From NCBI RefSeq assembly GCF_020497125.1, contig NC_059075.1, positions 29,610,003-29,674,002 on the forward strand: a stretch of 64,000 nt of DNA. Direction: 5' to 3'. The notes below the pieces were generated by a model that saw nothing but the letters and a program-made list of their open reading frames with translations, made no database searches and was not told the origin of the DNA. Made by a program: the position numbers and the translations under genes. This DNA comes from Mauremys mutica (lineage: Eukaryota > Chordata > Testudines > Geoemydidae). This document shows, piece by piece, positions 20,454 to 32,977 of the stretch (positions within the stretch are counted from its first letter, which is position 1; every line of letters begins with the position of its first letter).

Positions 20454-21603
20454 CAGTGGAGTTATTCCTTAAACTACAAAGGCATGAGGATCATGACATT
20501 GATTTCGCCATGCATACTACATATGACACGAGAATGCTTGTGGCATTCACGGACATGCTCACCACCATGGAACGCCGCTTATGGGCTTGGGAAACAAGCA
20601 CTTAGTGGTGGGATCACATTGTGATGCACATCTGTGGGGACTAGCAGTGGCTGCAGAACTTTCAGATGAGAAAAGCCACTTTCATGGGACTGTGTGATGA
20701 GCTCGCCTCAGCCCTGCGGTGCAAGGACACGATAATAAGAGCTGCCCTGTCATTGGAGAAGTGCATGATGATTGCACTGTGGAAGCTGGCTACTGCTCCC
20801 TATCATTTGCTAACGAGGTCAGAGTGGGAAAATCGACCATTGGAGTTGTGTTGCTGGAAGTGTGCAGGGCCATTAATCACATCCTCCTCTGGAAGACCGT
20901 GACTCTGGGCAACATGTGTTAGATTGTGGATGGCTTTGCACAAATGGACTTCCCTAACTGAGGAGGGGCAATAGATGGCAAGCACATTTCAATTCTGGCA
21001 TCAGGCTACCGAGTACATTAATTGCAAGGGGTATTTCTCCAGGTGCTTGTGGATCACCATGGGCGTTTCACAGACATGAATGCAGGCTGGTCCGGAAAAG
21101 TGCATGATGCATGCAGCTTTTGGAACACTGGCCTGTTCACGAAGCTGCAAGCAGGGACTTTCTTCCCGGACCAGAAGATCACTGTAGGGGAAGTCGAAAT
21201 GTCCATTGTGATCCTGGGAGACCCCTCCTACCCCTTAGTGCTGTGGTTGATGAAGCCATACATGGGACAACTTGACAGCAGGAAGGAGTAGTTCAACAAC
21301 AGGCTAAGCAAGTGCAGAATGACTGTGGAGTGTGCATTTGGCCATTTAAAAGCTTGCTGGCAATGCCTGTATGGGGAACTGGACATGACCAATGATATTC
21401 GTATCCTTATAGCTGCTTGCTGTATGCACCATAATATTTGTGAAGGGAAGGGTGAAAGCTTCATTCAGCGCTGGACCGCAGAGGCTCAGCACCTGGAGGC
21501 TGAGTTTGAACAGCCAGAGACCAGGGCTATTAGAGGGGCACAGCGCAGGGCCATAAGGATCACGGATGCTTTTAGGCAGCAATTTGAAACTGAAAGCCAC
21601 TAA
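20454..21603 (+). pseudogene. Harbinger transposase remnant (HARBI1-like), plus-strand copy
   Basis: Cut-and-paste transposase of the PIF/Harbinger superfamily, broken by several stops and shifts (e.g. TAG at 20604, TAG at 20643, TGA at 20959). Still visible are the helical N-terminal part (FMGLCDELASALRCKD) and the DDE nuclease: GGAIDGKHI with the first Asp near 20972, KVHDACSFWNTG with the second Asp near 21102, GDPSYPLVLWLMKPY near 21220, and RMTVECAFGHLK with the Glu near 21330. The last 95 codons are open to the natural stop at 21601. Catalytic residues are kept, but the frame cannot be translated whole. Confidence 0.85.
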
Positions 21604-22070
21604 TATGCTGCTTTACTGCACACAATCTTGCCAGGGCCTAAGTAGCTTTTTTGCTTCTGAGAGTTGAGGAGATTTTCTAATAAGGCCTTGTCTACACTGG
21701 CAAGTTTCTGTGGAGTAAAGCAGCTTTCTGCGGTGTAACTCCCGAGGTGCAGGCACTGCCAAGCCACTTAGTGCACAGTTGCAGCGCTGTAAAAAAAACT
21801 GACGAGAGGCATAGAGCTTTCTACGCTGGGGTACAGTGCCGTGGTGCCAGTGTAGACACCCTGGTCAATTACAGCGCTGTGCTTTTCCTCTGGGAGATGT
21901 CCCACAATGCTGGTTCTCTCCTCTGTGGTCATTGGTATGAACTCTACTGCCCTGCCCTCAAGTGACCAACCGTGAACCCCACCCCTTAAATTCCTTGGGA
22001 ATTTTGAAAGTCCCCTTTCTGTTTGCCCAGTGACTCATGCAGTGGTCTCAGCGCATCTTTCCAGGTGACT

Positions 22071-22628
22071 ATGCCTGCTCCATGCACCAGGCGATCCCCT
22101 GCTTGGAGCAATGCCAAGCTGCTGGACCTCATCAGAATTTGGGGAGAGGAGGCTGTCCAGTCCCATCTGCGCTCCAGCCATAGGAATTATGATACCTGTG
22201 GACAGATTTCATGATGCATGACAGAAAGGGGCCATGACCGGGTCACACTGTAGTACAGGGTCAAAGTGAAGGAGCTGCGGAATGCCTACCACAAGGTGTG
22301 GGAGGCAAACCACCACTCTGGTGCTGTGCCGATGAGCTGCTGGTTCTACAAAGAGCTGGACGCGATACTTGGTGGTGACCCCACCTCCACTGCAAAGGCC
22401 ACTGTGGATACTTCGGTGGCTTGTGTGCCAGTTGAGAGTGGACTGAGCCAGGAGGAGGAAATCTTGGACAAGGAGGTGGAGGGAGACCTAGACGCAGAGG
22501 ATGACTTGGAGGTCAGAGATGTGTGCAGCCAGGAGCTCTTCTCTACGCTGGAGGAGGCCAGCCAGTCTCAGCTTTCAGATGTTGGCACAGCGCAAACAGG
22601 AGTGGAGGCCCCTGGTAAGTGGCTTTAA
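22071..22628 (+). pseudogene. Harbinger Myb/SANT-like DNA-binding protein remnant
   Basis: Partner protein of Harbinger transposase that binds the element ends. It starts MPAPCTRRSPAWSNAKLLDL, a Trp-anchored first helix, followed by VQSHLRSSHRNYDTCGQIS. Two in-frame stops follow (about 22213 and 22252). The frame then resumes KVKELRNAYHKVWEANHHSG, with YKELDAILGGDP and an acidic Glu/Asp-rich tail. After GVEAP the DNA reads G|GTAAGT at 22614-22619, a good splice donor, so the original gene may have had a downstream exon. Confidence 0.75.
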
Positions 22629-23696
22629 TTTTGGGAATCGCTGAAGCAAGTTGTTGTGGGCAGGAGGGTTGCAGAAAGCAGGCTTGTGTCTGTATGATGC
22701 GTGTGCCACCGCATACCTAGTCTGAGAGGCAGAACAGGGTGCTGATTGACTCCCTCACTTCACGGGAATCTCCCTCAGAGCTCTCCACAAAACTCTCATG
22801 GAGATACTGGGCAATCCGCTGCTGCAGGTTCTTTGGCAGAGCTGCTTTGTTTCTTGCCCCGTTAAGGGTAACTTTCCTGTGCCACACTGCTGTTACTGGG
22901 ATGGGGGGGACCATTGCTGCACACAGGCAAGCTGCATAAGGACCAGGGTGGAAGCCGCCGTCTTGGAGAAGACCCTCCCTTGATTCCCTGCTCACCCTCA
23001 GCAGCGAGATCTTCCATAATGATCACAGCCTGTAGAAAATGTGGGGACAGAAATGAGTATAAGGCCCCTCCTACAGTGCTGGCTGTCCCTAAGAGCCAGG
23101 GGTGGCTCCAGGCACCAGCACGCCAAGCACGTGCCTGGGGCGGCAAGCCACGGGGGGGCGCTCTGCCGGTCACCACGAGGGTGGCAGGCAGTTTGCAGGC
23201 ATGCCGCCGAATCCGCGGGACCGGGGACCTCCCGCAGGCAAGCCGAAGGCAGCCTGCCTGCCGTGCTTGGGACGGCAAAATACCTAGAGCTGTCCTGCCA
23301 AGAGCCACATGCCCAGTGCACAGTACGGTCCTGGAACACTGATTTCTCCTGCCCTTGTGGTTACTCACCATTTTAGGGGTCATGTGGCACATGTGCTTGC
23401 CCTGGGGTCAGCCAGTTAGTGACAGGTATGTGAATAGTGGCTGTGTTTTAAATCACTGAATCAGTGGTCTGCATGTTGCAAAGAAATACTGCTTCTGTAA
23501 AATGTAGCGTTTTGGCTTCACAGAGATGACTTTGGGAGCCCAGCTTCCCTCTGTTATCTTTATTCCATTAATTGAAAGCAAACAGAGCTTTGCAAAGCAA
23601 ATGGTAATTTTCTGAAACTTTCATTGTGATTGGTGCAGACGATGCACTATCACCTCCTAGCATTCAAGCACTGCACTCCCGAGCATAGCAACAAAT
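22629..23696. other. Inner part of the Harbinger composite, with a GC-rich repeat
   Basis: No gene. At about 23090-23330 there is a GC- and CpG-rich block starting near AGGGGTGGCTCCAGGCACC, probably a separate non-autonomous DNA element; its borders and target duplication were not resolved. Short open frames here are by-products of GC content. Confidence 0.4.
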
Positions 23697-25185
23697 ATTA
23701 GTGGCTTTCAGCTTCAAATTGCTGCCTCAAGGCATCCATGATTCTTATGGCCATGTGCTGTGCCCCTCTACTAGCCCTGATCTGTCTGTTCAAATTCAGC
23801 CTCCAGGCAGTGAACCTCAGTGGTCCAGCCCTGAGTGAAGCTTCTCTTTACAAATATTATGGAGCGTGAAGCACCCGGGTATAAGCATAGGAATATTGTC
23901 ATTGGCCAGATCCAGCCTCCTATATAGGCAGCGCCAACAGACTTTTAAAAGGCCAAAAGTACACTCAAGTCATTCTGCACTTGCTCAGCCTGTTGAACCA
24001 CTCCTTGTTGCTGTCAAGGTTCCCCGTGTATGGCTTCATGAGCCATGGCATTAAGGGGTAGGCAGGGTCTCCCAGGATCACAATGGGCATTTTGACTTCC
24101 CCTATGTTGATCTTCTAGTCTGGGAAGAAAGTCCTGCTTGCAGCTTCCTGAATAGGCCGGTGTTCCAAAAGATGTGTGCATCATGAGCCTGCGTTAATGT
24201 CCGTGAAACGCCCAAGGTGATCCACAGGTGCCTGAAGGACCATAGAGAAATACCCCTTCCGATTAATGTGCTCGGTGGCTAGGTGGTCTGGTGCCAGAAT
24301 TGGAATATGCATGCCATCTATCGCCCCTCTGCAGCTAGGGAAGCCCATTTGTGCAAAGCCATCCATAATGTTACGCATGTTGCCCAAAGTCAGTCTTTCG
24401 GCGCAGGATGTGATTAATGGCCCTTCCATCATCACTGACACTTCCATCAACATGCGTCCAGCAGTCGACTTTCCCACTCTGACCTGGTTAGCAAATGATA
24501 GGGTAGCAGTCTGGAGTAGCCAGCTTCCACAGTGCAATCACCACGTGTTTCTCCAACGACAGGGCAGCTTTCATTCTCGTGTCCTTGCACCGCAGGGCTG
24601 AGGTGAGCTCATCACACAGTCCCATGAATTTGGCTTTTGTCATGCGAAAGTTCTGCAGCCACTGCTCGTCATCCCAGACGTACATCACAGTGAGATCCCA
24701 CCACTCAGTGCTTGTTTCCTGAGCCCAAAAGCTACGTTCCACTGTGATCAGCACCTCTGTGAATGCCACAAGCAATCTCGTGTTGTAGCTACTATGCATG
24801 GCAAGATCAATATAAAACTTCTCTTGCCTTTGTAGTTTAAGGAATAACTCCACTGCCACTCGTGATGTGTTAGTGAGAGTGAGCAGCCTATTGATCAACA
24901 GTGAGGGATCCGTTCCTGCAGACCGAAGAGGCAGAGTGCACAGTATGCAAACTGTTGAAAGATTGTGCCAAATGTGGATGGAAGCACAGGGATTGCTGGG
25001 ATGAGAAGCAATGCATCATAGGGCATTGGGACAGGACCCAGGATGCCCCTCTGCCTTCTCACAACTCTTAGCGGCAGAAGAGGAAGAGATGCTCTGTGGG
25101 ATAGCTGCCCAGAGTGCACCGCTCCAAATACCACTGCAAGTGTGAATACACTATTGCACAGGCAGCTGTCAGTGTGAACATACAA
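23697..25185 (-). pseudogene. Harbinger transposase remnant, minus-strand copy
   Basis: Second copy of the same transposase, roughly 90% like the plus-strand copy by eye. On the minus strand 24898-24488 gives the N-terminal part (FMGLCDELTSALRCKD, as in copy 1). 24537-24181 gives CRGAIDGMHIPIL with the first catalytic Asp. Downstream, around 24050-24120 on the plus coordinate, frame-broken pieces match GDPxYPL and WLMKPYT. It ends near 23697 opposite the C terminus of copy 1. In this copy Cys is kept before the RGAIDG block where copy 1 has a stop, so the two decayed independently. Confidence 0.8.
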
Positions 25186-25264
25186 CAGTGGTTTCCCTTC
25201 AGTGCTCTCTGAGCAGCACTATAACTGCTGGCGATGTAACTCTGTCAGTGTAGACGTACCCTAA

Positions 25265-26950
25265 ATCTGAATAGTTACTTCCCTTAAGGTGAGATACATA
25301 GACATCACAGCTTAATATATGGCATCTTGAAATGTTCATGGACAAAGCAAGAATGCATGCAAATCAGTGTGTGCAGCTAATATATATTTGAAGTATGTAT
25401 ATGGACTGCAAAACAATATTGGGCATCTGTATGTGATGTACTTAAGTAATTTTGCTGGTGGAACTATTAACTTAGTCAAGGACCAGGAATGACTGTGTGG
25501 GTCTGATTTGCAAAATCTTGCAAGCATAAAATCCTGCTTTTGCACATGTAGATGGCTTTGTACACAAGCAGAGGGTTCTTTTTTTGTATTAGAAGGCCAT
25601 GAGCACCTTGCAAATATTATGGGCACAATCGGTAATGCTTGCTAAGAAGTTGGCTCTGTAGCTCATGAAGTGGGAGGTAAGCATGCACAATCTTTCATGT
25701 ATGAAATCCTAATTCTGTTATGTAGCTCATGACATGTATAGTCCATGTGTACTTAGCCACTGTTAGGCCATGTATTGTATGTATATCAAAGTGAAACATA
25801 TCTTAAGTGACTCCTCAAGGGATGAGCAAAATCAGTTGCTTAGCAGAGCTGGCTTTTCATGGGCCCAACTAAAATTCCAAGTTTCCAGCATGATTTATAT
25901 AGTGGTTTTAAAATCTAAAAAATGTTAAGGGTCTTCTCATTCACAGCGGTGTAACTCCATGGACATCAGTGGACTCACTCCTGGATGTATAGCTCAAGGT
26001 AATTGAGAGGTGATCAGGCCCTGTGTGATGAAGGGTTGTTTTAAACTAAATATAAAAACCATAAAGAGAAAATAGAAGGTTGTCATTATGTATCTAACTT
26101 GGCAATACAGGCCGGTTTAGAGACCTAAGTGCCTGAGCAACTGACAGCTGTTTCTAAAGTTCTGTGTTCCTTTCTTACCTATACAATTGCTTGTTTGGCT
26201 TGTGTAGCCAGCTGTAAATCTGAAAAAAGGCCTGAAATCCCTGCATAGGATTTAGTAAGAGCGTCGCCATCTCAAAACTTCCTGTCTGCTGGAAATGAAA
26301 ATGAGAGAAGTGAGTAGGGGAAGATGGGATCAGAATTGTCACAGTGAAATTGGTTTGTAACTGCTGCCATAGAAATTACTTAAATCTCTCATGTTTAAGA
26401 TTTTCTTCTCATTTACTTGCAATCAGTCGATAGATGAGACAATGGAGGTGAGGGTTGTGGTGGTGGGGAACCCTGGACAAAAATAGTCTGAAGTGAGGCA
26501 ATCAGCTGTTTCCATGCTGTTTCTCCTCCCTGTGCATCTCCTAAACAGAAGCTCTCTTGAGTTGTCACATAGCCTCCTCCTCAGGAAAGATAGAGACCAT
26601 TGTAACTTGGTTGCTTTTAAAAAAAAAAACCCTCTGACTTGTCATTCTAAAGTCGTTTACATTAGCTGCTGTGAACCTTCCTGTGTTATAAATGGTGCAG
26701 GCAGCTAGTTGAGAACCTAGAAAACACTAGCTCAGTCATACGCATAAAGGGAAACCCGTGAAAGGTACAGCTGACTTGTTGGCCACAAGCGATGCTCTGG
26801 AGAGGCGGGGAAATGAGAATGTGGCTAACTGAACTTGCTCATGTTACTATAAATATCAAGGCAGTTGCCTAAAAATCTGTGGGGCCTTTGGCCCAAGGAA
26901 GTGTGTTGCCAGACTTCATCTTTCTGCACTTAAGCAGAACTGCCAAAGGG
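25265..26950. other. No gene recognised
   Basis: Unassigned AT-rich DNA. Short stretches such as GGTGTAACTCCATGGACATCAG at about 25950 (given here only in part: GTAACTCCATGGACATC) resemble old palindromic amniote repeats. Confidence 0.35.
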
Positions 26951-27452
26951 CAGGGCCGGTGCAAGGAAGTTTTCGTGCCCTAGGCAAAACTTCCACCTTG
27001 CGCCCCTGCCCCGCTAACCCTGCCCCCCGTGGCAGCTAACCGAGCCCACCACCACCCTCCACCTGGGGAGCCCCCCCCCGCCAGCAGCTACCCCCCCCCC
27101 CGCGGCAGCTAACCCCACGCGGGGATCCCGGCCCAGCTCACCTCAGCTCCGCCTCCTCCGCTGAGCACGCCGGCGCTGCTCTAATTCTCCTCCCCTCCCA
27201 GGCTTGTGGCGCCGATTGGAGGAGACTTAGAGTGGGGCTGTGTGCTCAGCAGAGGAGGCAGAGTGGAGGTGAGCTGGGGCGGGGAGCGGTTCCCCTGTGC
27301 GTGCCCCCCCATTACTGTGGATAGCCCTCCCCACGCCCCGCCCCAGCTCATCTCCACTCCACCTCCTCGCCTGAGCGGGGCTTTTAGGCGACTCCAACCA
27401 CTAGGTGCCCTAGGCGGCTGCCTAGTTTGCCTAAATGGTTGCATTGGCCCTG
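26951..27452. mobile_element. hAT-like MITE, GC-rich, about 500 bp
   Basis: Ends CAGGGCCGGTGCAA and TTGCATTGGCCCTG are inverted with few mismatches. Flanking 8-mers are CCAAAGGG (26943-26950) and CTAAAGGG (27453-27460), 7 of 8 identical. The interior is C-rich with a subterminal GTGCCCTAGGC-type repeat in both orientations. No transposase. Confidence 0.8.
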
Positions 27453-27460
27453 CTAAAGGG

Positions 27461-29440
27461 ACAACATCAGCTTGAAATTGAGTCAGTCTGGAGGAAAGTC
27501 GGGGTAACTGTTGGTTTGGGTTGTACACCGGGTCCTGAACCCCCTGCCAAATTTTGTGGATTCACAGTTACATTTCCCAGCTCTTTTTAAAAAGGAAAAA
27601 AAAAATCCCCCCCTCCCCTGTAGTGAGTGTGAAACATTGGGACACTTTTTTTGTTACCAGGGGTAGTGGTGGGGGTGCTATAATTGCGTATAGAAGACAA
27701 CGCCCCTAATATCAGGATGTCTGGTCACCCTATCCTCTGCTGCTGTGTGAAAGACAGAAGCAACAAAGGAAACTGACTGTACAGGGTCACTATGATACAC
27801 AAGCTGCTGTCCAGTACAGAAAGTGAACACATTGGGAAAAGTAGAAATCATTTTCTGACTTTTTTTTTAAATAGGAATCTTAAGTGTTGGTTATGTTTTT
27901 GAGACTGATTTTTTTTTCCAGTTGATTCTGGGTAAAATTTTCAAAAACAGTTAAATCGTGCTGGAGCTTAAACCCCATTGAACGTCAGTGAGACTTAGGC
28001 CCCTCAGTAACTAAGTGCTTTGAAAATATTCCCCTTTGTCTCTAAGGTATTATTCTAAGGAAAGGTGTTTACAGTAGTTCCGTAGTGTAGACCTCTATCC
28101 TGCAAACTGAACTGCATGGGCAGTGTGTGCAGTTATGGAGCCCCACTGACTCCAGTGGAGGAGGAGGAGGAGATGGGTAGAGTGTATGTCATGGAAAACT
28201 TCCATTACCTGACAAAATGAACCCAGTTTACTGATATTGTTTCCAAAGATGCCTCATGAATAAAATCAGAACTTAACCTAGAGTAACTGAAAGAGTCATG
28301 TTTTCAATCAGACTTTAAAGGCAGCATTTAGACAAGCAGTTTGACACTAATTTAGAGGCTGTTCAGCTTGAATCCTGTCCTTAATGAGTCAGTTTTTAGT
28401 ACCCTTTATATCTGGGCGGGGAGGGGGAGAGGAAACAAGATGGAAAATGTTTTATTTAATTGCTTACGCAACAGTTTCTAGTGTACCAATCCTGCAAGAT
28501 CTGCTATTTTAGGTTCTGTTTTTGTTTGCAAGGTGCCTTGAAGCATGGTAAAATCAATCACTAATGTCCTTCCTGTCAGGTAATGGAACTCTTCTTCCAT
28601 TGACATGCTCTCTGCCTAACCCTTCATCTTCCATTGAAGCCACAGGCATACTCACTAATCATCTCTGGTTTTGGCTGTAGTGCTAAAGTGTCATTTTATC
28701 ACTTAGTTTTGCACAATCTTGTGTGATTCACATGGTAATGAATCATCCTCATGGCCACTGAAACTCCACCCACCAATGCTCTGTCTTGTTGCTTCATGGG
28801 GAAGTTGGGCACATATCAATCAATGGAGTGGCATGAAAAAATACAGCTATAGTTTGTGGGAAGCCAGACTGACTTTTATCTTTGGCAAGATCCCTTCAGT
28901 AGGCTTCCAAAGGAGGTGAAATCACCCTGGAGGAGTTTTTCTTTAAAGTGATTTGTTTTATTCAGTATCTATCAAAGTGAAGCTATCAAGTGAAAAATAA
29001 TATATGCAAAAAATACCTTTACCTGCGCTGGTGATATCTTTTCTTTTCTCCATTTCAATAATCAATCTCTAATTTTCTTTGTGGTGTTTTATACAGTGGG
29101 ATTACTCCTTTGCATTGTGTGGAATAGTGGAACTAGACTGATCAGTTTCACTTTTGTTTCTGGTCACTCTTTTTTGCTCTCTGCTTGTCTGTTAGCAGCA
29201 TTTTAGGATTACACAACAGCAGCAAAATTTATGTTTAAGTCAAAATGAAATAGTGTTTCAACTTGTATTAAGTTTGATACAAGGATTTTTATCAATTCTA
29301 ACTTGGGCCTAATTTACCTGATGCTGTCCCTTTTAAAAAATAGTAGCATCACTCATTTAAAACTTGCCAAAATTAAAGATGAAGACTCAAGATGTGTCCC
29401 TAAGGAGTGAGTGTCATGCTGTCTGGTGTGGTTCCTGACC
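27461..29440. other. No gene; palindromic old repeat near 27930-28045
   Basis: The segment from GGGTAAAATTTTCAAAAAC to GCTTTGAAAATATTCCCC is an imperfect palindrome of a type widespread in reptiles, probably an old MITE. The rest is unassigned. Confidence 0.4.
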
Positions 29441-31260
29441 ACGTGTGCCAACCTGAGGGCAGACTGTCAAAAAACAGGGAAGACCCCAAACTGGTTGTAT
29501 ATTCTATAATTAGATTTTGCCAACCCAGTAACAAGTGTGAACTCCTGAAGCACTAGAACAGTCTTACCATGACGTCACAAACAGTCCCCTGGAGCATTCC
29601 AGTCTCTCTTGGCACCCAGGCAAGCTGGACTTAATGCTGCTAGTTGGTTGCCATATGCCAAAGATCTCAAAATATTCAGATTGCTCCCAGGCCCAAGAGA
29701 CCAGTTACTTACATCAGGTCAATTTGTACCTCAGATCTCACACCAAAGACTATGCTTGTAGCCAATCCTGTAGTAAACTAAGGGATTATTTAACTAGGAA
29801 AAATAAATGAGTTGTTTGCAGGCTAAAGCAGGCACATACGTATACTAGTGCTTTCAATTAATCACAGTTAATGCATGTGGTTAGCGCACAACAAATGAAC
29901 GTGCTCTTTTTTTTAACGAGCGTTAATCGCACACCTCTGGAGACTGGATTTGGCAGTGGCCAGGCGGGGAGGGTGGCACCAGTTGTGGCAGCGAGCAGGA
30001 AGTGGCTGAGGACAAGAGACTGAACAGTTTTGGAGAGCTGGTTAAACATCTTCCAGGAGGGAGAGAGGAGCCTGGTTCCTGCCACCTGCACCATCCCCCT
30101 TCCCCCCTGGACAGGGCTAACCTTAGGGGTGAACAAGGGGGCCATTGTCCAGGGCATCATGCTCAGGGAGGTGCTGCTGTATGCTTCCGGGGTAGGGGTG
30201 CCCTTTCTCGTGTCGCCCTGCTCCTCTGTTGCTGCCGCCCCTCGCCAAGCTGCTCCGGACTGGAAGCCTGCCTTCTGTCTGTTGCAGAGAGCGAGGACGG
30301 GAGGCTGATGTTGGGGTGTCCTCCTCCCCGCACCTATGTACCCAGTCGCCACTGAGCTAGCCTCAGGGAACAGGGGGAGCCTGTCTGCTGCTGCTGCTGC
30401 TACCAGCTTGTGAGTGAGTGTTGCCGACAGCAGCTGCTGCTGGCTGAAAAAATGTTCAGGCTTCTGAGTGCTCTGCTTAAAGAGACTGTGCTTCTGCTCC
30501 CACTGTTTCCTCCTCCCCCCCCCCCACGCACACAAATACTTGTAATAAAAAATATTAAGTGAGCACTATACACTCTGTATTCTGTGGTGTAACTGAAATC
30601 AATATATTTGAAAATGTTGAAAACATCCAAAAATATTTAAATTGTTTAGCAGCGCAATTAAAACTGCGATTAATCATGACTACTTAATCTCCCAGTTAAT
30701 CACGATTATATTTTTTAATCGTTTGACAGCCCTAACATATATGCAAATGAATTACAATCTATGGTTCCAAAATGTGACAGAATTATAGTAAATCTGTCAG
30801 CATTGAATGTCTTATAGGGCTAACCTAGATTGACCCTGGGGATCTCTGCTTTGATTCATAGCTCCAGCCCTGTGATAATCCAAACAGCAAAAATAAATAC
30901 ATTAAAAATAAAAAGAGAATTTTCTTGTGTTCCCTTTCTTCCAGGATTTGAGCTGATGGGTGGACTTTCTTGCACATAGCACCTTTATGGGTATGAGAGG
31001 GCCATGAACCAAGTCATTGTATCGTGATGTTCCATAATGGCCTTTTTAGTTTTTGATAGTCTTCCTTGATGGGCAGTGGACTGTTCCTGCTGATTGGGTT
31101 CACAGGTTTCATAGCAGGCATTTTTACAGGTTATAAAGCAGAACTTGCATATCCCCTTATAGCATGGGATATGGACATGACAAGTGAAATTAATGCATGC
31201 AGCAACTTACAAGCATTCCACAGACACATTCTTGTAAGTCTTAACATCTGTCTTGAACAC
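29441..31260. mobile_element. Probable old LTR-retroelement sequence, interrupted by a mariner-like element
   Basis: The two flanks of the TA-flanked element (29441-29847 and 30733 to about 31260) look like one interspersed repeat seen widely in turtles. The left flank ends GATTATTTAACTAGGAAAAA, giving an AAATAAT-type signal on the minus strand as in LTRs. Limits are not defined and no coding is visible. The assignment is from memory of its general look. Confidence 0.35.
29848..30732. mobile_element. Mariner-like (TA-flanked) non-autonomous DNA element
   Basis: Left end GTGCTTTCAATTAATCAC and right end GTTTGACAGCCC, with ATTAATCG-type motifs inverted near both ends (about 29925 and 30665-30720). 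TA is on both sides (29846-29847 and 30733-30734). The middle is GC-rich with a CTG run at 30383-30401 and carries no recognisable transposase. Superfamily assignment is tentative. Confidence 0.6.
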
Positions 31261-31422
31261 CATTAATATGCACGTGAGCTGGTTTGGTTTCCAGCTATGC
31301 ATTTGTCAGTGCTCAACTGACACCTACAGCCTTGGCAAGAGCTGGCACATGGTTTGCCAGCATAACAGTGAACAAAGCAATGGAGTTGATCAGGTGAGGG
31401 CTTGAGCTGTATCAGTCTAGAG

Positions 31423-31752
31423 CAGTGGTTCTCAAAGCCGGTCCGCTGCTTGTTCAGGGAAAGCTCCTGATGGGCCGGGCCGGTTTGTTTACTTGCCGCG
31501 TCCGCAGATTTGGCCAATCGCGGCTCCCACTGGCTGCAGTTCGCTGCTCCAGGCCAATGGGGGCTGCAGGAAGCAGCGTGGGCCGAGAGATGTGCTGGCC
31601 GCCCTTCCCGCAGCCCCCATCAGCTGGGAGCAGCGAACCGCAGCCAGTGGGAGCCGTGATTGGACAAATCTGGACGTAGCAGGTAAACAAACCGGCCCGG
31701 CTTGCCAGGGGCTTTCCCTGAACAAGTGGTGGACTGGCTTTGAGAACCACTG
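31423..31752. mobile_element. Palindromic hAT MITE with perfect 8-bp TSD
   Basis: Starts CAGTGGTTCTCAAAGCC and ends GGCTTTGAGAACCACTG. GTCTAGAG at 31415-31422 is repeated at 31753-31760. The two halves are inverted along nearly their whole length (TTGGCCAATCGCGGCTCCC against its complement near 31650), so the element could fold into one long hairpin. Overlapping open frames on both strands result from this symmetry. Confidence 0.92.
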
Positions 31753-31812
31753 GTCTAGAGTTCAAAGTGTGAAGATTCCTAGCAACTTCTGTTCACTTCA
31801 ATTATTTCCTGC

Positions 31813-32707
31813 TATAGGGATATTAAAGAAGGTTTATATTAGATATGGTTTATAGGAAAAATGATTTGTTAAATGATACTTTATAACTGAAGGTTTATGT
31901 TAGAAGAAAATGTGATTCCCAACATTTAGCCTCTAACCTGCAAGCCACCTGCTGTGTCTGTGTGAAGCCTGCTCAGAGATACTTTGTATAAAACTTGTTA
32001 AACCTCAATTGACTCAGTGCCTGATCTCTAAATTGGTAACACCCCAAAAGGTAAAGAGACAGTGAAATAGATGTAATTAAGATAGAAAATGTATGTGAAT
32101 GAGTGCCTAGTTTAAATAATGAATGAATGGTTAAGGAGTTACCAGCCTGAAGAATTCAATGTCGGCTGAAGAAGATGTCAAGTGGGATCAACCAGATGAC
32201 CCCCGGAGGGCAAACTGGAATACACCCCACCACACCTCAAAGGAAGGAAAAAAACAAACATCGGATAACATGGAGCCAGCCACCTTCTGATTTAGCAACA
32301 GCAGAATGAAGCAACTCTCATGGACTGACATAGGAATAAATTCCTATAAAACTGGACTCTGAAGACTAAGGACTTTGAGTCTATGGTTCTGCTGCCAGCC
32401 TCCAGGAGCATCAGGTGCATCTGATACAGACTCGGCTCCATCCTCATGACCAAGATACCTGGCCAGTAACTTGGCATGAGCAATGTCTAGGCTGGTAACT
32501 ATAACACCTATACAGAACCTGAATGAATGATTGTGTGAATGAATATATATGTGTGTGTGTGTATAAGGAATAAGTAGTGATAGAAATAAGTAGTAAAACA
32601 ACGTTGTTTGCTTTTGTCTTTTTGCTTTACTATTATATTTACAATAAATGTGGCATCTTTGCTTTATCCCTCTTAATAAGAGCCTGCTAGTTTTTATTGG
32701 TATAACA
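31813..32707 (+). repeat. 5' LTR
   Basis: 895 bp, starting TATAGGGATATT (the canonical TG is mutated to TA) and ending GGTATAACA. It has a TATA-like TATAAAA at 31987-31993 and AATAAA at 32643-32648. A short GT run at 32549-32562 is shorter than in the 3' LTR. Confidence 0.88.
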
Positions 32708-32977
32708 TTTTGGTGGAGAATAGCGAAAGGGGGATTATTGGTATTTTTGCCTCACTTATTGTAAACCAATCTGTGTGCACACAACCGGCTCTACAGAGCA
32801 CGGTTCTATTCTTGGTTAACCAAAACCTGCTGGCCTCCGTGTAGGTAGCAGGAAAAGAGGAAAAAAAAAATCAAATCAGGGGCAACAAGAGGGTCCCAGG
32901 GACCAGACAGTGCTGCTCGCTGAACAAAATTAAAAATATTTAAGAAAAGACAAGGCAGAACAGTCTCAGAGGGAGGA

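Larger units (their letters stand above)
20049..25261. mobile_element. Harbinger composite bounded by inverted ends and TAA duplications
   Basis: The left end is GGGCACGTCTACACTTG and the right end is the inverse, ending GTGTAGACGTACCC. TAA flanks both ends (20046-20048 and 25262-25264), matching the TWA target preference of Harbinger. About 200 bp inside each end are near-identical inverted copies. It encloses a decayed transposase on the plus strand, a Myb-like gene, a small unrelated repeat and a second decayed transposase on the minus strand. It may be one compound unit, or nested copies of related elements: an inner element start (GGCCTTGTCTACACTGG) is visible near 21684. Confidence 0.75.

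Noticed and set aside
22862..23392. Frames of 100-176 codons on both strands
   Set aside because: They fall in a GC-rich repeat block inside the Harbinger composite; no family resemblance.
29858..30535. 225-codon minus-strand frame
   Set aside because: It lies within the TA-flanked DNA element, shows no transposase motif and has low-complexity composition.
31263..31855. Several overlapping frames on both strands
   Set aside because: They come from the palindromic MITE, whose two halves give mirrored translations.
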